From JANPLG01 sp964609085 (GTDB lineage Bacteria; Armatimonadota; SYMT01): DNA of 64,000 bases. Positions within the stretch are counted from its first letter, which is position 1; every line of letters begins with the position of its first letter. The stretch is from assembly GCA_964609085.1 (NCBI GenBank), contig CAZSRZ010000003.1, forward strand, positions 48,945-112,944. The letters are read 5' to 3'. The translations under genes and the position numbers were made by a program. The notes under the pieces are model-generated. The model was not told the origin of the DNA. It saw only the letters and a list, made by a program, of their open reading frames with translations, and did no database searches. Positions 43,409-52,461 of this stretch are shown piece by piece.

Positions 43409-44710
43409 CTACCGCTTGTGCCGACCGAGGCCGATCTCCAGGTACGTGGCCGTACCCGGGCGGATCTTGGCGCGCGACTCACCGGCTGCGTAGCCCTCGG
43501 CATACACCTGGACGTAGACAGCGCCTTCCGGCAACTCGGCGCGGAAACCACCATCCTTGCCAGTCACCAGTGTAATGTAGCCATCCCCCGCGGTGCCGTC
43601 GGCGTTGGGCGATCCGATGCTCACCTCGGCCCCGGCGATGGGGGCACCGCTCTCGCGGTCGAACACGAGGCCTTCGAGCACGCCCAGCTTGTCGGGCGGC
43701 GGCACGACGTCTCGCTCCAGCTTCAGATTGATCTCGAGTTTCTCACGCGGATGGAGCGTTAGTTCCTGGCTGACGGGAGCGTAGCCTTCCAGCCAGACGC
43801 TGAAGTAGAGGTGGCCGGTCGGCAGATTGAGCCGGTACTCCCCTTGCTCGTCAGTGAGGGTGTTGAATTGCCCGCGCGGGATCTGGCTGGGGCGGATTGC
43901 ACGGCCCAGAGCCCGTGCATGCGCGATGCTGATCGGGCTGATGGCGGGGGCGTAGTAGATGATGTCGTCCGTCCACACGCTCACGTAGGCGCCTTCCAGG
44001 GGCTCCCCGTCCGCATTCGTGACTCGTCCGAATACGGTGCCGACGCCGTCCTCGATGTGTTCGCGCAGTTGGAAGTCCGCCACGGCGGTCCGCCCAACCT
44101 CGACGTAAACATACTCGACACCCGCATCCAGGCCCGGGACCACGACACTGACGGTGTAGCCGCCGGGCGAAACGCCGCGGAGCGCGTAGGTCCCGCTGTC
44201 ATCCGTTACGGCTTTGAGCTCGACCGGGGCGAATTTGCCCCGGTTTCCGGGATCCCCTCCACCGCCGTCCGGCGGCACCTTGCCGTCCGCCCGGGCAATC
44301 ACCTCGACACCGGCGATCGGCTCAGGCACGCCGTTTTCAGTGCTGATCTTGCTGACGATACCGGTGATCTGCCCACCGGGCTCGAGCGCAATCGAACCGA
44401 GCCGGGACGTGCCGCCGGACTTGACCTTCACAGCCACGTGGGCGCCCGTGTTGGTCCCCGCCTGCACGAACGAGATGGTGTGCGAGCCGCTGGGTACTCG
44501 GCCGAGTGAGAACCGCGAGCCCGTTACAGTTCCGCGGGTGCGAACGCCGTCGACCTTGAACACGACGCGACCGCTGATCGCGCGGGTGAACTTGCCGGTG
44601 ACGGTGCCGGTCTTCGGACTTCGGGCTGCGCTGACAGCCCTGGGCTGACCCAGAGCAAGGACGGCGCCCGCGAGAAACAGAAGAGTGAACGTGGTTCGCC
44701 AGAAACGCAT
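43409..44710 (-). CDS. Secreted carboxypeptidase-regulatory-like repeat protein
   Basis: The 433-residue product has a signal peptide (WRTTFTLLFLAGAVLALG) and several beta-sandwich repeats of the CarboxypepD_reg type: ITGIVSKISTENGVPEPIAGVEVIA, GTVFGRVTNADGEPLEGAYVSV with DEQGEYRLNLPTGHLYF, and LEGLVFDRESGAPIAGAEVSIG. Such repeats serve in surface adhesion or assembly; there is no catalytic domain. The ATG at 44710 follows CAGGAG. The gene diverges from the two-component system, and one may respond to the other. Confidence 0.82.
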   Translation of the reverse strand: MRFWRTTFTLLFLAGAVLALGQPRAVSAARSPKTGTVTGKFTRAISGRVVFKVDGVRTRGTVTGSRFSLGRVPSGSHTISFVQAGTNTGAHVAVKVKSGGTSRLGSIALEPGGQITGIVSKISTENGVPEPIAGVEVIARADGKVPPDGGGGDPGNRGKFAPVELKAVTDDSGTYALRGVSPGGYTVSVVVPGLDAGVEYVYVEVGRTAVADFQLREHIEDGVGTVFGRVTNADGEPLEGAYVSVWTDDIIYYAPAISPISIAHARALGRAIRPSQIPRGQFNTLTDEQGEYRLNLPTGHLYFSVWLEGYAPVSQELTLHPREKLEINLKLERDVVPPPDKLGVLEGLVFDRESGAPIAGAEVSIGSPNADGTAGDGYITLVTGKDGGFRAELPEGAVYVQVYAEGYAAGESRAKIRPGTATYLEIGLGRHKR

Positions 44711-44743
44711 GTCGGTGCTCCTGCCCGGGATGTCGCCGGGCGT

Positions 44744-44772
44744 TTGGCTTCTTCCTCACGTTCCCCTACAAA
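44744..44772 (+). promoter_or_regulatory. Promoter for two-component system
   Basis: TTGGCT (44744-44749), a 17-base spacer and TACAAA (44767-44772) precede the response-regulator ATG by 74 bases. Confidence 0.4.
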
Positions 44773-44846
44773 ACCACGAGTTCCTCCCGGCGGGGGCTTC
44801 ATGATTCCTTCACGCGGTCGCGTTAAGTTGGGCGGGGGTCCAGCGG

Positions 44847-45545
44847 ATGGCACGTATCCTGATCGTTGAGGACGAGCGACCGATTGCCTCGGTGCTGCGG
44901 CGCGGTCTGGAGGAGGCGCGGTTCGAAGTCGACGTGGCCGCCGACGGCCATGCGGGACTGCGTCAGGCGCTGGAGGGCGGCTATTCTCTGATCATCCTGG
45001 ACGTCATGCTGCCGGGAATTGATGGGTGGGCGGTCTGCGAGCAGTTGCGACGCCGACGGAGTGCCGTCCCCGTCCTGATGCTGACGGCTCGGGATGACGT
45101 GGGCGATCGTGTTCGGGGATTGGAACTGGGCGCGGACGACTACCTCCCGAAGCCCTTTGATTTCGCGGAACTCCTCGCCCGGGTCCGCGCCTTGCTCCGG
45201 CGCGACAAGATCCACCGGGCGCGGGTGATCCGGATCGGCCCGGTTGAGATCGACACCACCGCGGGGACGGCCCGGAAGGATCAGCAACCGCTGTCGCTGA
45301 CGGCGCTCGAGTACCGGTTGCTCGAGTTGCTCGCCGCCAATGAGGGCCGGATCATGAGCCGGGAGTCTATTCAGGACCGCCTGTGGGGAGAGGAAGAGGT
45401 CTATTCCAACGTGGTCGACGTTCACATCGGTCTGCTGCGCAAGAAGATTGAAAGTGCGACTGGGCCGAAGTTGATTCACACCGTGCACCGGATGGGGTAT
45501 GTGATGCGCAGCCCCGAAGAGGAGCCGACCGCCGGTGCCGCGTGA
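44847..45545 (+). CDS. OmpR/PhoB-family response regulator
   Basis: The 232-residue protein has a receiver domain with acidic pocket VEDE, phosphoacceptor Asp52 in LDVMLPGIDG, the switch Thr in LTARDD and the conserved Lys in LPKPF, followed by a winged-helix output domain (LSLTALEYRLLELLAANEG, VDVHIGLLRKKIE, IHTVHRMGYVM). It is the transcription factor of a two-component pair with the downstream kinase, with an 11-base overlap. Start codon ATG, with a weak GGGGTCC site. Confidence 0.95.
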   Translation: MARILIVEDERPIASVLRRGLEEARFEVDVAADGHAGLRQALEGGYSLIILDVMLPGIDGWAVCEQLRRRRSAVPVLMLTARDDVGDRVRGLELGADDYLPKPFDFAELLARVRALLRRDKIHRARVIRIGPVEIDTTAGTARKDQQPLSLTALEYRLLELLAANEGRIMSRESIQDRLWGEEEVYSNVVDVHIGLLRKKIESATGPKLIHTVHRMGYVMRSPEEEPTAGAA

Positions 45546-47229
45546 GCGACCACGGTTTCTTGGTGGGCGCACGTCGCTGCGTTTCCGGCTGACGCTGTGG
45601 AACGTGGCCGTGCTTGGCCTGGTGCTGATCGGGTTCGGCGCCGCGGTCTGCACCGCCGTGGACGTGACGCTGCGAGCCGCCGTCGATCGGGAGTTGCACG
45701 AGCGGGCCCGGGTGGTCGGGACGCGCTGGCTGCGTGGCGAGATGCCCGGGGCACCTGGCTGGATGCCGCCGGACCGACGATTCGGGCCGGGGCCTGGCGG
45801 GCAGTTTGGCCAACCGGGAGAGGCTCGTCCGGGGCCGGAAGTTCCTGTGCAGCCTGTTCAGTTCGGCCCCTCTCAGCCGGGTCAGCCAGGCCCTGGTTCG
45901 CCGGAGCAGCCCTACTCTCAGCGCCGGGGCATCCGAAGGGAGCCTGCTGAGCCCGCCGGACTGCGACGCCCGCGGATCTTCGGGCGGGACGGGCGTCCGC
46001 TCCAGCCGGATGGCGACGCGGCGTTCGATGACGGGGCAGTGCAGGTCGCGCTTGGCGGAAAGGTGGACCTGCGCGATGTCGTTGTGGATGCCCAGCACCT
46101 GCGAGTGCTCACGGTGCCCCTCCGCGGGTTTGGTAATCCGGCCGGTCCCCCGCCCGGACTGCCGCCTGCCTGTCTGCAAGTCGCACAACCGCTCACCGAG
46201 ATCGATGGCCTCAACGCCGGGGTGCTGCGTGCGATGTTGATGCTGGGCCCCCTGGTCCTGCTCGTCGCGGCGGTTGGGGGGATCTTTCTCACTGACCGTG
46301 CCCTCCGGCCCGTCCGCGACCTGACGCGGGCGGCGGCGAATCTGAGCGAGCGTGACCTGTCGCTGCGCCTGGAGGTGGTGGGCGACGATGAGTTGGCGGA
46401 ACTTGCCGGCACGTTCAACGGGATGCTGGGGCGGTTAGCCGAGGCCTTTGATCGACTCGCCCGGGCCTACGAGCAAGAGCGCCGCTTTAGTGCCGACGCC
46501 AGCCATGAATTGCGCACCCCGCTGACGATCATCAAGGCGAATACGAGTCTCGCGCTCCGCGGTGCCCGATCCGCGGAGGAGTACCGAGAGGCCCTGGTGG
46601 AGGCGGACGCGGCCGCGGACACGATGGCCCGGATCGTCCAGGATCTGCTGCTCCTGGCCCGATCGGACGCAGGGCAGCTACGGTCGGAGCGGTCGGAGGT
46701 GGCCCTGGACGAGTTGGTGCCGGAGGTGAGTCGCAGCGTGCAGGATGGCTTTGGGGCTACGGTCGCACCGATCTCTTGGCGGCCTTCCGTGCCCGGTCTG
46801 CGGGTCCTCGGTGACGAGCACCAACTCGCGCGTATGCTGGCCAACCTGCTCCGGAATGCGCTCCGCCACACCCCGACTGACGGACAAATCCGCGTGGAGG
46901 CGCATCCCGACGGTGAGATGATCGCCCTCTCGGTAACGGATACCGGCGAGGGCATCCCGGCGGAGCACCTTCCGCACATCGGCGAGCGGTTCTATCGGGT
47001 GGACACGGCGCGGGCGCGGGCGAGTGGCGGCACGGGCCTGGGGTTGGCGATCTGCCGCAGCATCGCTGAAGCTCATGGCGGCACCCTCGAAATCGCGAGC
47101 GCGGTCGGCGTGGGCACCTGCGTAACGGTGCGACTCCCCGCCTATCGGCGCGCAGTGACGAACGCCATTGCCGGGAGCGAGTTCCCCGTGACCGCCGGCA
47201 TACTGCCGGCATCGCCCTCCGGGGACTAA
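45535..47229 (+). CDS. Sensor histidine kinase (HAMP, HisKA, HATPase_c)
   Basis: The 564-residue kinase begins at GTG 45535 inside the regulator gene. It has a first membrane helix (VAVLGLVLIGFGAAVCTAV), a periplasmic region of about 180 residues, a second helix near 225-255, HAMP, HisKA with His324 in SHELRTPLTIIK, and an ATP-binding domain with NLLRNALRHT, DTGEGIPAEHL and GTGLGLAICRSI. The sensor loop contains an unusual stretch rich in Gly, Pro and Gln (about residues 70-130). The ligand is unknown; the neighbouring surface-protein gene is a candidate target. Confidence 0.94.
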   Translation: MPRERPRFLGGRTSLRFRLTLWNVAVLGLVLIGFGAAVCTAVDVTLRAAVDRELHERARVVGTRWLRGEMPGAPGWMPPDRRFGPGPGGQFGQPGEARPGPEVPVQPVQFGPSQPGQPGPGSPEQPYSQRRGIRREPAEPAGLRRPRIFGRDGRPLQPDGDAAFDDGAVQVALGGKVDLRDVVVDAQHLRVLTVPLRGFGNPAGPPPGLPPACLQVAQPLTEIDGLNAGVLRAMLMLGPLVLLVAAVGGIFLTDRALRPVRDLTRAAANLSERDLSLRLEVVGDDELAELAGTFNGMLGRLAEAFDRLARAYEQERRFSADASHELRTPLTIIKANTSLALRGARSAEEYREALVEADAAADTMARIVQDLLLLARSDAGQLRSERSEVALDELVPEVSRSVQDGFGATVAPISWRPSVPGLRVLGDEHQLARMLANLLRNALRHTPTDGQIRVEAHPDGEMIALSVTDTGEGIPAEHLPHIGERFYRVDTARARASGGTGLGLAICRSIAEAHGGTLEIASAVGVGTCVTVRLPAYRRAVTNAIAGSEFPVTAGILPASPSGD

Positions 47230-47308
47230 CCCGGCCACCCTGGCGCGGCGCAAGCTCGCGACCGGGCGGGGCGCGATGCCCAGCGGACAGGCCGGAAGCC
47301 CGGACCGC

Positions 47309-47941
47309 CTACGGTCGCCCCGGTCGGGGCAGCTCGAACATCGCTTCGGGGACGGCACGCGCGTACCAGTCCCCGCCCATGCGGGTGATGTAGTCGATGC
47401 GGGTCGGGTCGATGGCCCCGTCGGCCCACACTTCCTCGCCGATGTGGAAGTGGACGACCTCGCCGATCACGTAATTCCCGGAGAGCGGTCCTTCGCCGTG
47501 GCGAACGATCCGAAAGAGCCGGCATTCCAGCGCGATGGGGCTCTCGGCCACCCGGGCGGGACGGACGACCACGGAAGGGAGGGGGGTGAGTCCGGCCGGC
47601 TCCCACTCGCTGACCTCGGCTGCATACTCGGCCGACGTCTGGTTCATCGCCTCGCGCATGGGGTACGTCGCGACGTTGATGACGAACTCCCCGCTCGCTT
47701 CGATGTTGCGCAGCGTGTCCTTGTGACCCCCGGAGCGCGTCGTCAGCGGCGAGATGACCACCGATGGCGGGTTGGCGCCGCCGGTCATGAAGTAGCTGAA
47801 CGGCGCGAGGTTGGGCACGCCGTCCGCCGAGAGGGTGGAGGTCCAGGCGATGGGGCGGGGGGCGACGCAGTGGAGCAGCAACCGGTGAGATTCACTGGCG
47901 CTCAAGCCGGCCGGATCGACGCTGACGTAACGCTGCGTCAC
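47309..47941 (-). CDS. Flavin reductase-like FMN-binding protein
   Basis: The protein belongs to the flavin-reductase-like split-barrel family: CVAPRPIAWTSTLSADG, NLAPFSYFMTGGANPPSVVIS, KDTLRNIEASGEFVINVA and GEVVHFHIGEEVW. Members bind FMN and supply reduced flavin to oxygenases or act as oxidoreductases. A GTG at 47941 gives 210 residues, a normal size; an in-frame GTG at 47983 would add 14. No ribosome site decides between them. It lies about 110 bases downstream of hmgA on the same strand and may be cotranscribed, which suggests a link with aromatic degradation. Confidence 0.85.
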   Translation of the reverse strand: MTQRYVSVDPAGLSASESHRLLLHCVAPRPIAWTSTLSADGVPNLAPFSYFMTGGANPPSVVISPLTTRSGGHKDTLRNIEASGEFVINVATYPMREAMNQTSAEYAAEVSEWEPAGLTPLPSVVVRPARVAESPIALECRLFRIVRHGEGPLSGNYVIGEVVHFHIGEEVWADGAIDPTRIDYITRMGGDWYARAVPEAMFELPRPGRP

Positions 47942-48050
47942 GAGCTGGGACCACTTGTGGCAGCCGTGTTGGCTGAGCGCCACCGCACGCCTGACGCGAT
48001 CCGGCGTACCCGAGCCCTTCTGCGCAGTTCCGAGCGGCCAGCCGGAAGGG

Positions 48051-49211
48051 TCATTTCCAGCTCATGGGGTAGGTGCCGTCGTCGAGAGCCAGCGCAGCAC
48101 GCGTGAGGCGGAGGGGCCGGAAGGTGTCCAGCATCACCGCCAGCTCGTCGGTGCGGGTGGCGCCGAGGCTTGCCTCGACAGCCCCGGGCTGTGGTCCGTG
48201 GGGTAGTCCGGATGGGTGCAGCGTGATCGAACCGACCTCGATCCCCCGGCGGCTGGAGAAGTTGCCGTTGACGTAGTACAGCACCTCGTCGCTCTCCAGG
48301 TTGCTGTGGTTGTAGGGGATCGGGATGGCGTTCGGGTGGTAGTCGAGCATGCGGGGGACGAAGGAGCAGACCACGTAGTTGTGTCCTTCGAAGGTCTGGT
48401 GGGCCGGCGGGGGCGGGTGGATGCTGCCCGTGATCGGCTCGAAATCGGCGATGTTGAAGGCCCAGGGATAGAGAAAGCCGTCCCAACCGACCACATCCAG
48501 GGGATGGAAGTCGTAGCGGTAGGCGGTCAGGCGTCCCCGCGCCTTGATGCGGACCTCGAACTCTCCGCGCTCGTCGTGGGTTAGCGGTTCCTGGGGAACG
48601 CGGATGTCGCGCTCGCAGTAGGGGGAGTGCTCCAAGAGCTGCCCGTACTCATTCCGATAGCGGCGGGGCGGCTCGACCGCACTGGCCGACTCGATCACCA
48701 GCATGCGCGTCTCGCCGGGCTCCTCTCTGACGCGGTAGATGGTCCCGCGGGGAATGACGAGGTAGTCACCGGGGCGGTAGGGCAGCGTGCCGAACAACGT
48801 CTCCAGCCTCCCCGCTCCCTCGTGGACGAAGAGCAGGTCATCGCCGTCGGCGTTCTTGTAGAAGTAGTCCATCCCAATGGCGGGCCGGCAGAGCCCCATC
48901 ACCACGTCGTCATTGGCGAGCAGGGCGATGCGCCCGGAGACCGCGTCGCCGTGCGGGGGCATGCCGCCGGTGCGCAGATGCCGGTGCCGCAGCGTCTCCT
49001 CCGGCACCACTTCGGCAGACGCAGTGGCCGGAAGCGGCAGCGCCGCGAACTCCGTTACGCGCGTCGGTGCGTGGAGGTGGTAGAGGATGGACGCGATCCC
49101 GGAGAAACCCCGGGTGCCGAAGACCTCCTCGGCATAAAGCTGTCCGGAGGGGGTGCGAAACTGGGTGTGGCGCTTGGGGGGGATCCGCCCCCGCGTGACG
49201 TAATGCGGCAC
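48051..49211 (-). CDS. hmgA: Homogentisate 1,2-dioxygenase
   Basis: This enzyme opens the ring of homogentisate with Fe(II) and O2 in tyrosine catabolism. The 386-residue product starts at GTG 49211, after AGGAGG at good spacing, with VPHYVTRGRIPPKRHTQFR. It shows the cupin half DLLFVHEGAGRLETLFGTLPYRPGDYLVIPRGTIYRV, and the C-terminal signature SLGATRTDELAVMLDTFRPL with the iron ligands in the Glu/His-rich region between (YYVNGNFSSRRGIEVGSITLHPSGLPHGP). It is somewhat shorter than the animal enzyme but normal for bacteria. Confidence 0.93.
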   Translation of the reverse strand: MPHYVTRGRIPPKRHTQFRTPSGQLYAEEVFGTRGFSGIASILYHLHAPTRVTEFAALPLPATASAEVVPEETLRHRHLRTGGMPPHGDAVSGRIALLANDDVVMGLCRPAIGMDYFYKNADGDDLLFVHEGAGRLETLFGTLPYRPGDYLVIPRGTIYRVREEPGETRMLVIESASAVEPPRRYRNEYGQLLEHSPYCERDIRVPQEPLTHDERGEFEVRIKARGRLTAYRYDFHPLDVVGWDGFLYPWAFNIADFEPITGSIHPPPPAHQTFEGHNYVVCSFVPRMLDYHPNAIPIPYNHSNLESDEVLYYVNGNFSSRRGIEVGSITLHPSGLPHGPQPGAVEASLGATRTDELAVMLDTFRPLRLTRAALALDDGTYPMSWK

Positions 49212-49245
49212 TCGCCGACCTCCTGGGCCTGGCCCGGCTGCTGGG

Positions 49246-49251
49246 ATGATA
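49246..49251 (-). promoter_or_regulatory. Extended -10 promoter element for hmgA
   Basis: TGC-TATCAT on the minus strand (TATCAT at 49246-49251) lies 34 bases before the hmgA GTG, leaving room for the AGGAGG site in the leader. No -35 box is visible, which is common with extended -10 elements. Confidence 0.5.
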
Positions 49252-49296
49252 GCACCACGGCTGCCGAGCAGGGTCGTCGCCGGCAGGCGGCGCGGG

Positions 49297-49731
49297 CTAG
49301 ACCGGGTCCCCGGCGGCGGTCGTCGCCGGGATCCGATCGATGACCCAACACGAGTCGTGGGGGCGCATGCCGATGTGTGGGTAATAGCTGCGGGCTTTGG
49401 GTGCCGCAACCAGGATGAGGCTGGTGTGCAGACCAGCCTTTTCGTGCGTCAGCCGGATCAACTCGCGCCCTATCCCGCGTCCCTGGTAGGCGGTATCGAC
49501 GGCCAGATCGGCGAGGTAGGTGGAGTAGCTATGGTCGGTCAGCGCCCGCGAGATGCCGATCAGCAACCCCGCCGCGTTTCGAGCCGTGACGATCAGGTCC
49601 GCCTGCCGGAGCATGCCGTCCATCACCTCCATGTTGTGCACCGGCCGGCGCTCAGCAAGCGTCGACCGGTGCAGCAGATCAATGAACTCGGAGACGGCCA
49701 GTTCCGGCTCGGTTCCGTAGGCGATGGTCAT
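49297..49731 (-). CDS. GNAT family N-acetyltransferase
   Basis: The 144-residue protein has the acetyl-CoA binding motif A, LADLAVDTAYQGRGIGRELIRLTHEKAG, and an overall GNAT alpha/beta plan. The substrate cannot be told from sequence. It starts at the ATG at 49731, 14 bases downstream of the neighbouring secreted-protein gene, with which it is probably cotranscribed. Confidence 0.9.
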   Translation of the reverse strand: MTIAYGTEPELAVSEFIDLLHRSTLAERRPVHNMEVMDGMLRQADLIVTARNAAGLLIGISRALTDHSYSTYLADLAVDTAYQGRGIGRELIRLTHEKAGLHTSLILVAAPKARSYYPHIGMRPHDSCWVIDRIPATTAAGDPV

Positions 49732-49745
49732 GAGGCAGTTTGTGG

Positions 49746-50279
49746 TCAGGGCTTGCGCGTGGCTGTGAACCTGGCGACGAAGCCGGGTTTTTCATCCTCG
49801 GAAAGCGTCCACTCCGCTTCCAGCTTGTCCTTGGAGGGGAACCGGAACTTCGCCGCGTGCATGTGCGCTTCACCGTGGGAGCCCGAGTTCCCCACGCCGG
49901 CACATTCGAAGTTGATGGCTGTGGGGGTGCTGTCGGCGGTCGCCCGCATGCGGGGCTGGTTGCCGAGGTGGCAATAGTGGGTGAGCATCAGGTGATCGCC
50001 GTCCAGATGGAAGACCGTCATCATCTCGTGGGGTGTGCCGGGAAACTCGGTCTCCTCCAGGGCAGATCCCCCCGCGGTGACGCGGTAACGCAGCAAGACG
50101 ATCTCCTTGCCCGACTTGTCCATTCCGGTCGGATCCTTGCCTACCCACTCTCCCGCCAGGGATTTCATCTGCTCAAAGCAGGCGGCGGCGCCCTGCTTGT
50201 CGGCGGCCAACGGTTGGCTGCCGGCGAGCATCAGCGCCAACCCGGCCCCGACGAACAACGGGAAGATGCGTGCCTTCAC
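49746..50279 (-). CDS. Secreted DUF1579-like protein
   Basis: The 177-residue product has a signal peptide (FPLFVGAGLALMLAGSQPLAA) and a small beta-barrel-like domain with FEQMKSLAGEWVGKD, YRVTAGGSALEETEFPGTPHEMMTVFHLDGD and LTHYCHLGNQPRM, reminiscent of DUF1579 or lipocalin-like proteins. Such proteins are of unknown function. The GTG at 50279 is well supported by AGGAG. It diverges from serC across a 200-base spacer. Confidence 0.7.
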   Translation of the reverse strand: MKARIFPLFVGAGLALMLAGSQPLAADKQGAAACFEQMKSLAGEWVGKDPTGMDKSGKEIVLLRYRVTAGGSALEETEFPGTPHEMMTVFHLDGDHLMLTHYCHLGNQPRMRATADSTPTAINFECAGVGNSGSHGEAHMHAAKFRFPSKDKLEAEWTLSEDEKPGFVARFTATRKP

Positions 50280-50481
50280 GGTGAACTCCTCATCGGGCAG
50301 AACGCCCGTCTCCGAGCAGTCGTTCGGTGCATGTCGTGGCGATGCCTGCCCGGGTTTCGGTGTCGCCGAGGGGGGACCGCAGTACGGCGGGGCCGCAGTT
50401 TGATAAGACAGGTCGGAGGGAGACCACCCGCGGACCGCCCAGAGCCTGAGGCCCTGTCAGACGGCTGACGGGTGAACACTG

Positions 50482-51555
50482 ATGAGCCACCGAGTTTTCA
50501 ACTTCAGCGCCGGTCCGGCGACCCTGCCCGAGGAGGTGCTTCGAAGTGCCGCCGAGGCGCTGATCGAGTATCAGGGGAAGGGATTCGGCATCGCGGAATG
50601 CAGCCACCGCGGCCGGGAGTTCGAGCAGGTCCTGGAAGAGACCACGGACCGCTGCCGTCGGCTCCTCGGCATCCCCGACACTCACGATGTCCTCTATCTG
50701 CAGGGCGGCGCCACCCAGCTCTTCAGTGTGCTGCCGATGAACTTCCTCAATGGAAGCGCTGAGTATGTGGTCGGCGGCGAGTGGTCCCGGAAGGCAGCGG
50801 AGGCCGCAATTGCCGCGCACGGAGATCAGGTGCGGGTGATCGCGACCAGCGAGGCAACGCAGTTCGATCGGCCCCCGAGCGGCTGGACGGCCGACTCCGG
50901 TGCCGCCTATCTCCACGTCTGCTCCAACGAGACGGTTCACGGGCACCGGCTGGCTGTCTGGCCGGAGCACCCAACCCTCTTCGTGGATGCCAGCTCCGAG
51001 ATGATGTCGCGGCCCCATCCGGTGGACCGAACGGCGGTAGTCTACGCGGGCGCGCAGAAGAACCTGGGGCCCGCCGGTGTCGTGCTGACCATCGTTCGCC
51101 GCGATCTCTACGACCGCATCCCGAAATCGGTCCCGAAGATCTTCAGTCTCCAGGTGATGGCGGAAACGAAGAGCTGCCTCAACACCCCACCGACATTCGG
51201 GATCTACTGCCTGCTGGAGACATTCCGGTGGATGGAACGCCAGGGGGGGCTGGAAGCCATCGAGCGGCGCAACGCTCAGAAAGCGGCCATGCTCTACGAC
51301 GCCATCGACCGCTCAGGGGGCTTCTACACCGGCACAGTGGGTGACGTCGCCGCACGCAGCCATATGAACGTCACCTTCCGGCTGCCGGACCAGGAGCTCA
51401 CCGATCGCTTCTTGAAGTCGGCCGCCGAGCAAGGCATGGTCGCCCTGAAGGGGTATCGCTCCGTCGGGGGTATCCGCGCTTCGATCTACAACGCCATGCC
51501 CATCGAAGGATGCCGTCGGCTGGCGGACCTGATGGACGCCTTCCGTCGTGGCTAG
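50482..51555 (+). CDS. serC: Phosphoserine aminotransferase
   Basis: SerC makes phosphoserine from phosphohydroxypyruvate with PLP, and can serve in pyridoxine synthesis. The 357-residue product shows FNFSAGPATLPEEVL, SHRGREFEQVLEE, FLQGGATQLF-like YLQGGATQLFSVLPMNF, the PLP lysine in YAGAQKNLGPAG and the C-terminal GGIRASIYNAMPIEG. The length is typical. Its stop overlaps the downstream methyltransferase start by eight bases. Confidence 0.96.
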   Translation: MSHRVFNFSAGPATLPEEVLRSAAEALIEYQGKGFGIAECSHRGREFEQVLEETTDRCRRLLGIPDTHDVLYLQGGATQLFSVLPMNFLNGSAEYVVGGEWSRKAAEAAIAAHGDQVRVIATSEATQFDRPPSGWTADSGAAYLHVCSNETVHGHRLAVWPEHPTLFVDASSEMMSRPHPVDRTAVVYAGAQKNLGPAGVVLTIVRRDLYDRIPKSVPKIFSLQVMAETKSCLNTPPTFGIYCLLETFRWMERQGGLEAIERRNAQKAAMLYDAIDRSGGFYTGTVGDVAARSHMNVTFRLPDQELTDRFLKSAAEQGMVALKGYRSVGGIRASIYNAMPIEGCRRLADLMDAFRRG

Positions 51556-52339
51556 AGGGAGTGCCGCCGCAGAGGTGGGCTCACCGTTCGACGACGGCGG
51601 CCTCTACGATCTCCTCTTCCAGGAGTTCACCTACGGCATCGACTTCTACGTGGACCTCGCCCGTCGGGCAGAGGGGGCCGTGCTGGACATCGGCTGCGGC
51701 ACCGGACGCATCCTCCTTCCATGCCTGCAGGCCGGCGCCACCGGAGACGGCCTGGATCTCTCCCCGGCAATGCTGACTCGCTTGCGGGAGCGGGCGGATG
51801 CGTTGGGGCTCCGACCGGAGCTCCACACCGGCGACATGGCCGACTTCATGCTCCCCCGCCGCTACGCGCTGATCATGATCACGTTCAACGCGTTCATCCA
51901 CAACCTGACCCAGGAGGCACAGATCTCGTGCCTGAACCGATGCCGCGAACACCTCCTGCCGGGTGGGCTGCTGGCGTTCGACACCTTCTTCCCCGGGCTC
52001 GAGATCATCGGCGCTCCCCAACGCACCCGCGTCCTCGAGCTGGAAATGCTCCACCCCGACACCGGCCTCCCCCTCCGGCTCTACGACACACGCAGCTTCG
52101 ATCGCGTCCTGCAGACGCAACACTCCGTCAACGAGATCGAGTTCCTGGATGAAAAGGGGGAGGTCGCCAGGACGCAGCGCTCCGAGTTCAGCACCCGGTG
52201 GGTCTACAAGGCGGAGATGGAGTTGCTGCTGCGCGTCGCCGGCTTCGATCGGTGGGAGATCCACGGAGACTTCGAGGGCCGTCCATTGACTCAGGAAACC
52301 GACGCCATGGTCGTGCTGGCCTGGCGCGCCTCGAGCTGA
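51548..52339 (+). CDS. Class I SAM-dependent methyltransferase
   Basis: The 263-residue protein opens with GTG at 51548, overlapping serC. It has motif I VLDIGCGTGRILLP, motif II region LDLSPAMLTRLRER, and later GDMADFMLPRRYALIMITFNAFIHNL followed by LLPGGLLAFDTF. These mark a Rossmann methyltransferase of the UbiE/ubiquinone-like class; the methyl acceptor is unknown. Coupling to serC may be only regulatory, perhaps because serine supplies one-carbon units. Confidence 0.88.
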   Translation: MARGSAAAEVGSPFDDGGLYDLLFQEFTYGIDFYVDLARRAEGAVLDIGCGTGRILLPCLQAGATGDGLDLSPAMLTRLRERADALGLRPELHTGDMADFMLPRRYALIMITFNAFIHNLTQEAQISCLNRCREHLLPGGLLAFDTFFPGLEIIGAPQRTRVLELEMLHPDTGLPLRLYDTRSFDRVLQTQHSVNEIEFLDEKGEVARTQRSEFSTRWVYKAEMELLLRVAGFDRWEIHGDFEGRPLTQETDAMVVLAWRASS

Positions 52340-52461
52340 TCCGGCTTCCCCGCACCGCCTTGCCGGCGGCACCGAACCTCCGACCCGGAAGGACCGGGTG
52401 ACACTCCAGGCGACGCGAGCGCTCTTCGGGAAGGCCCCAATCTCTGGATCGGAGACTCGCC

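Noticed and set aside
49055..49351. Extended N-terminus for homogentisate dioxygenase upstream to 49409
   Set aside because: The added 66 residues are low complexity and overlap the promoter-like TATCAT; GTG 49211 has an AGGAGG site and the family start.
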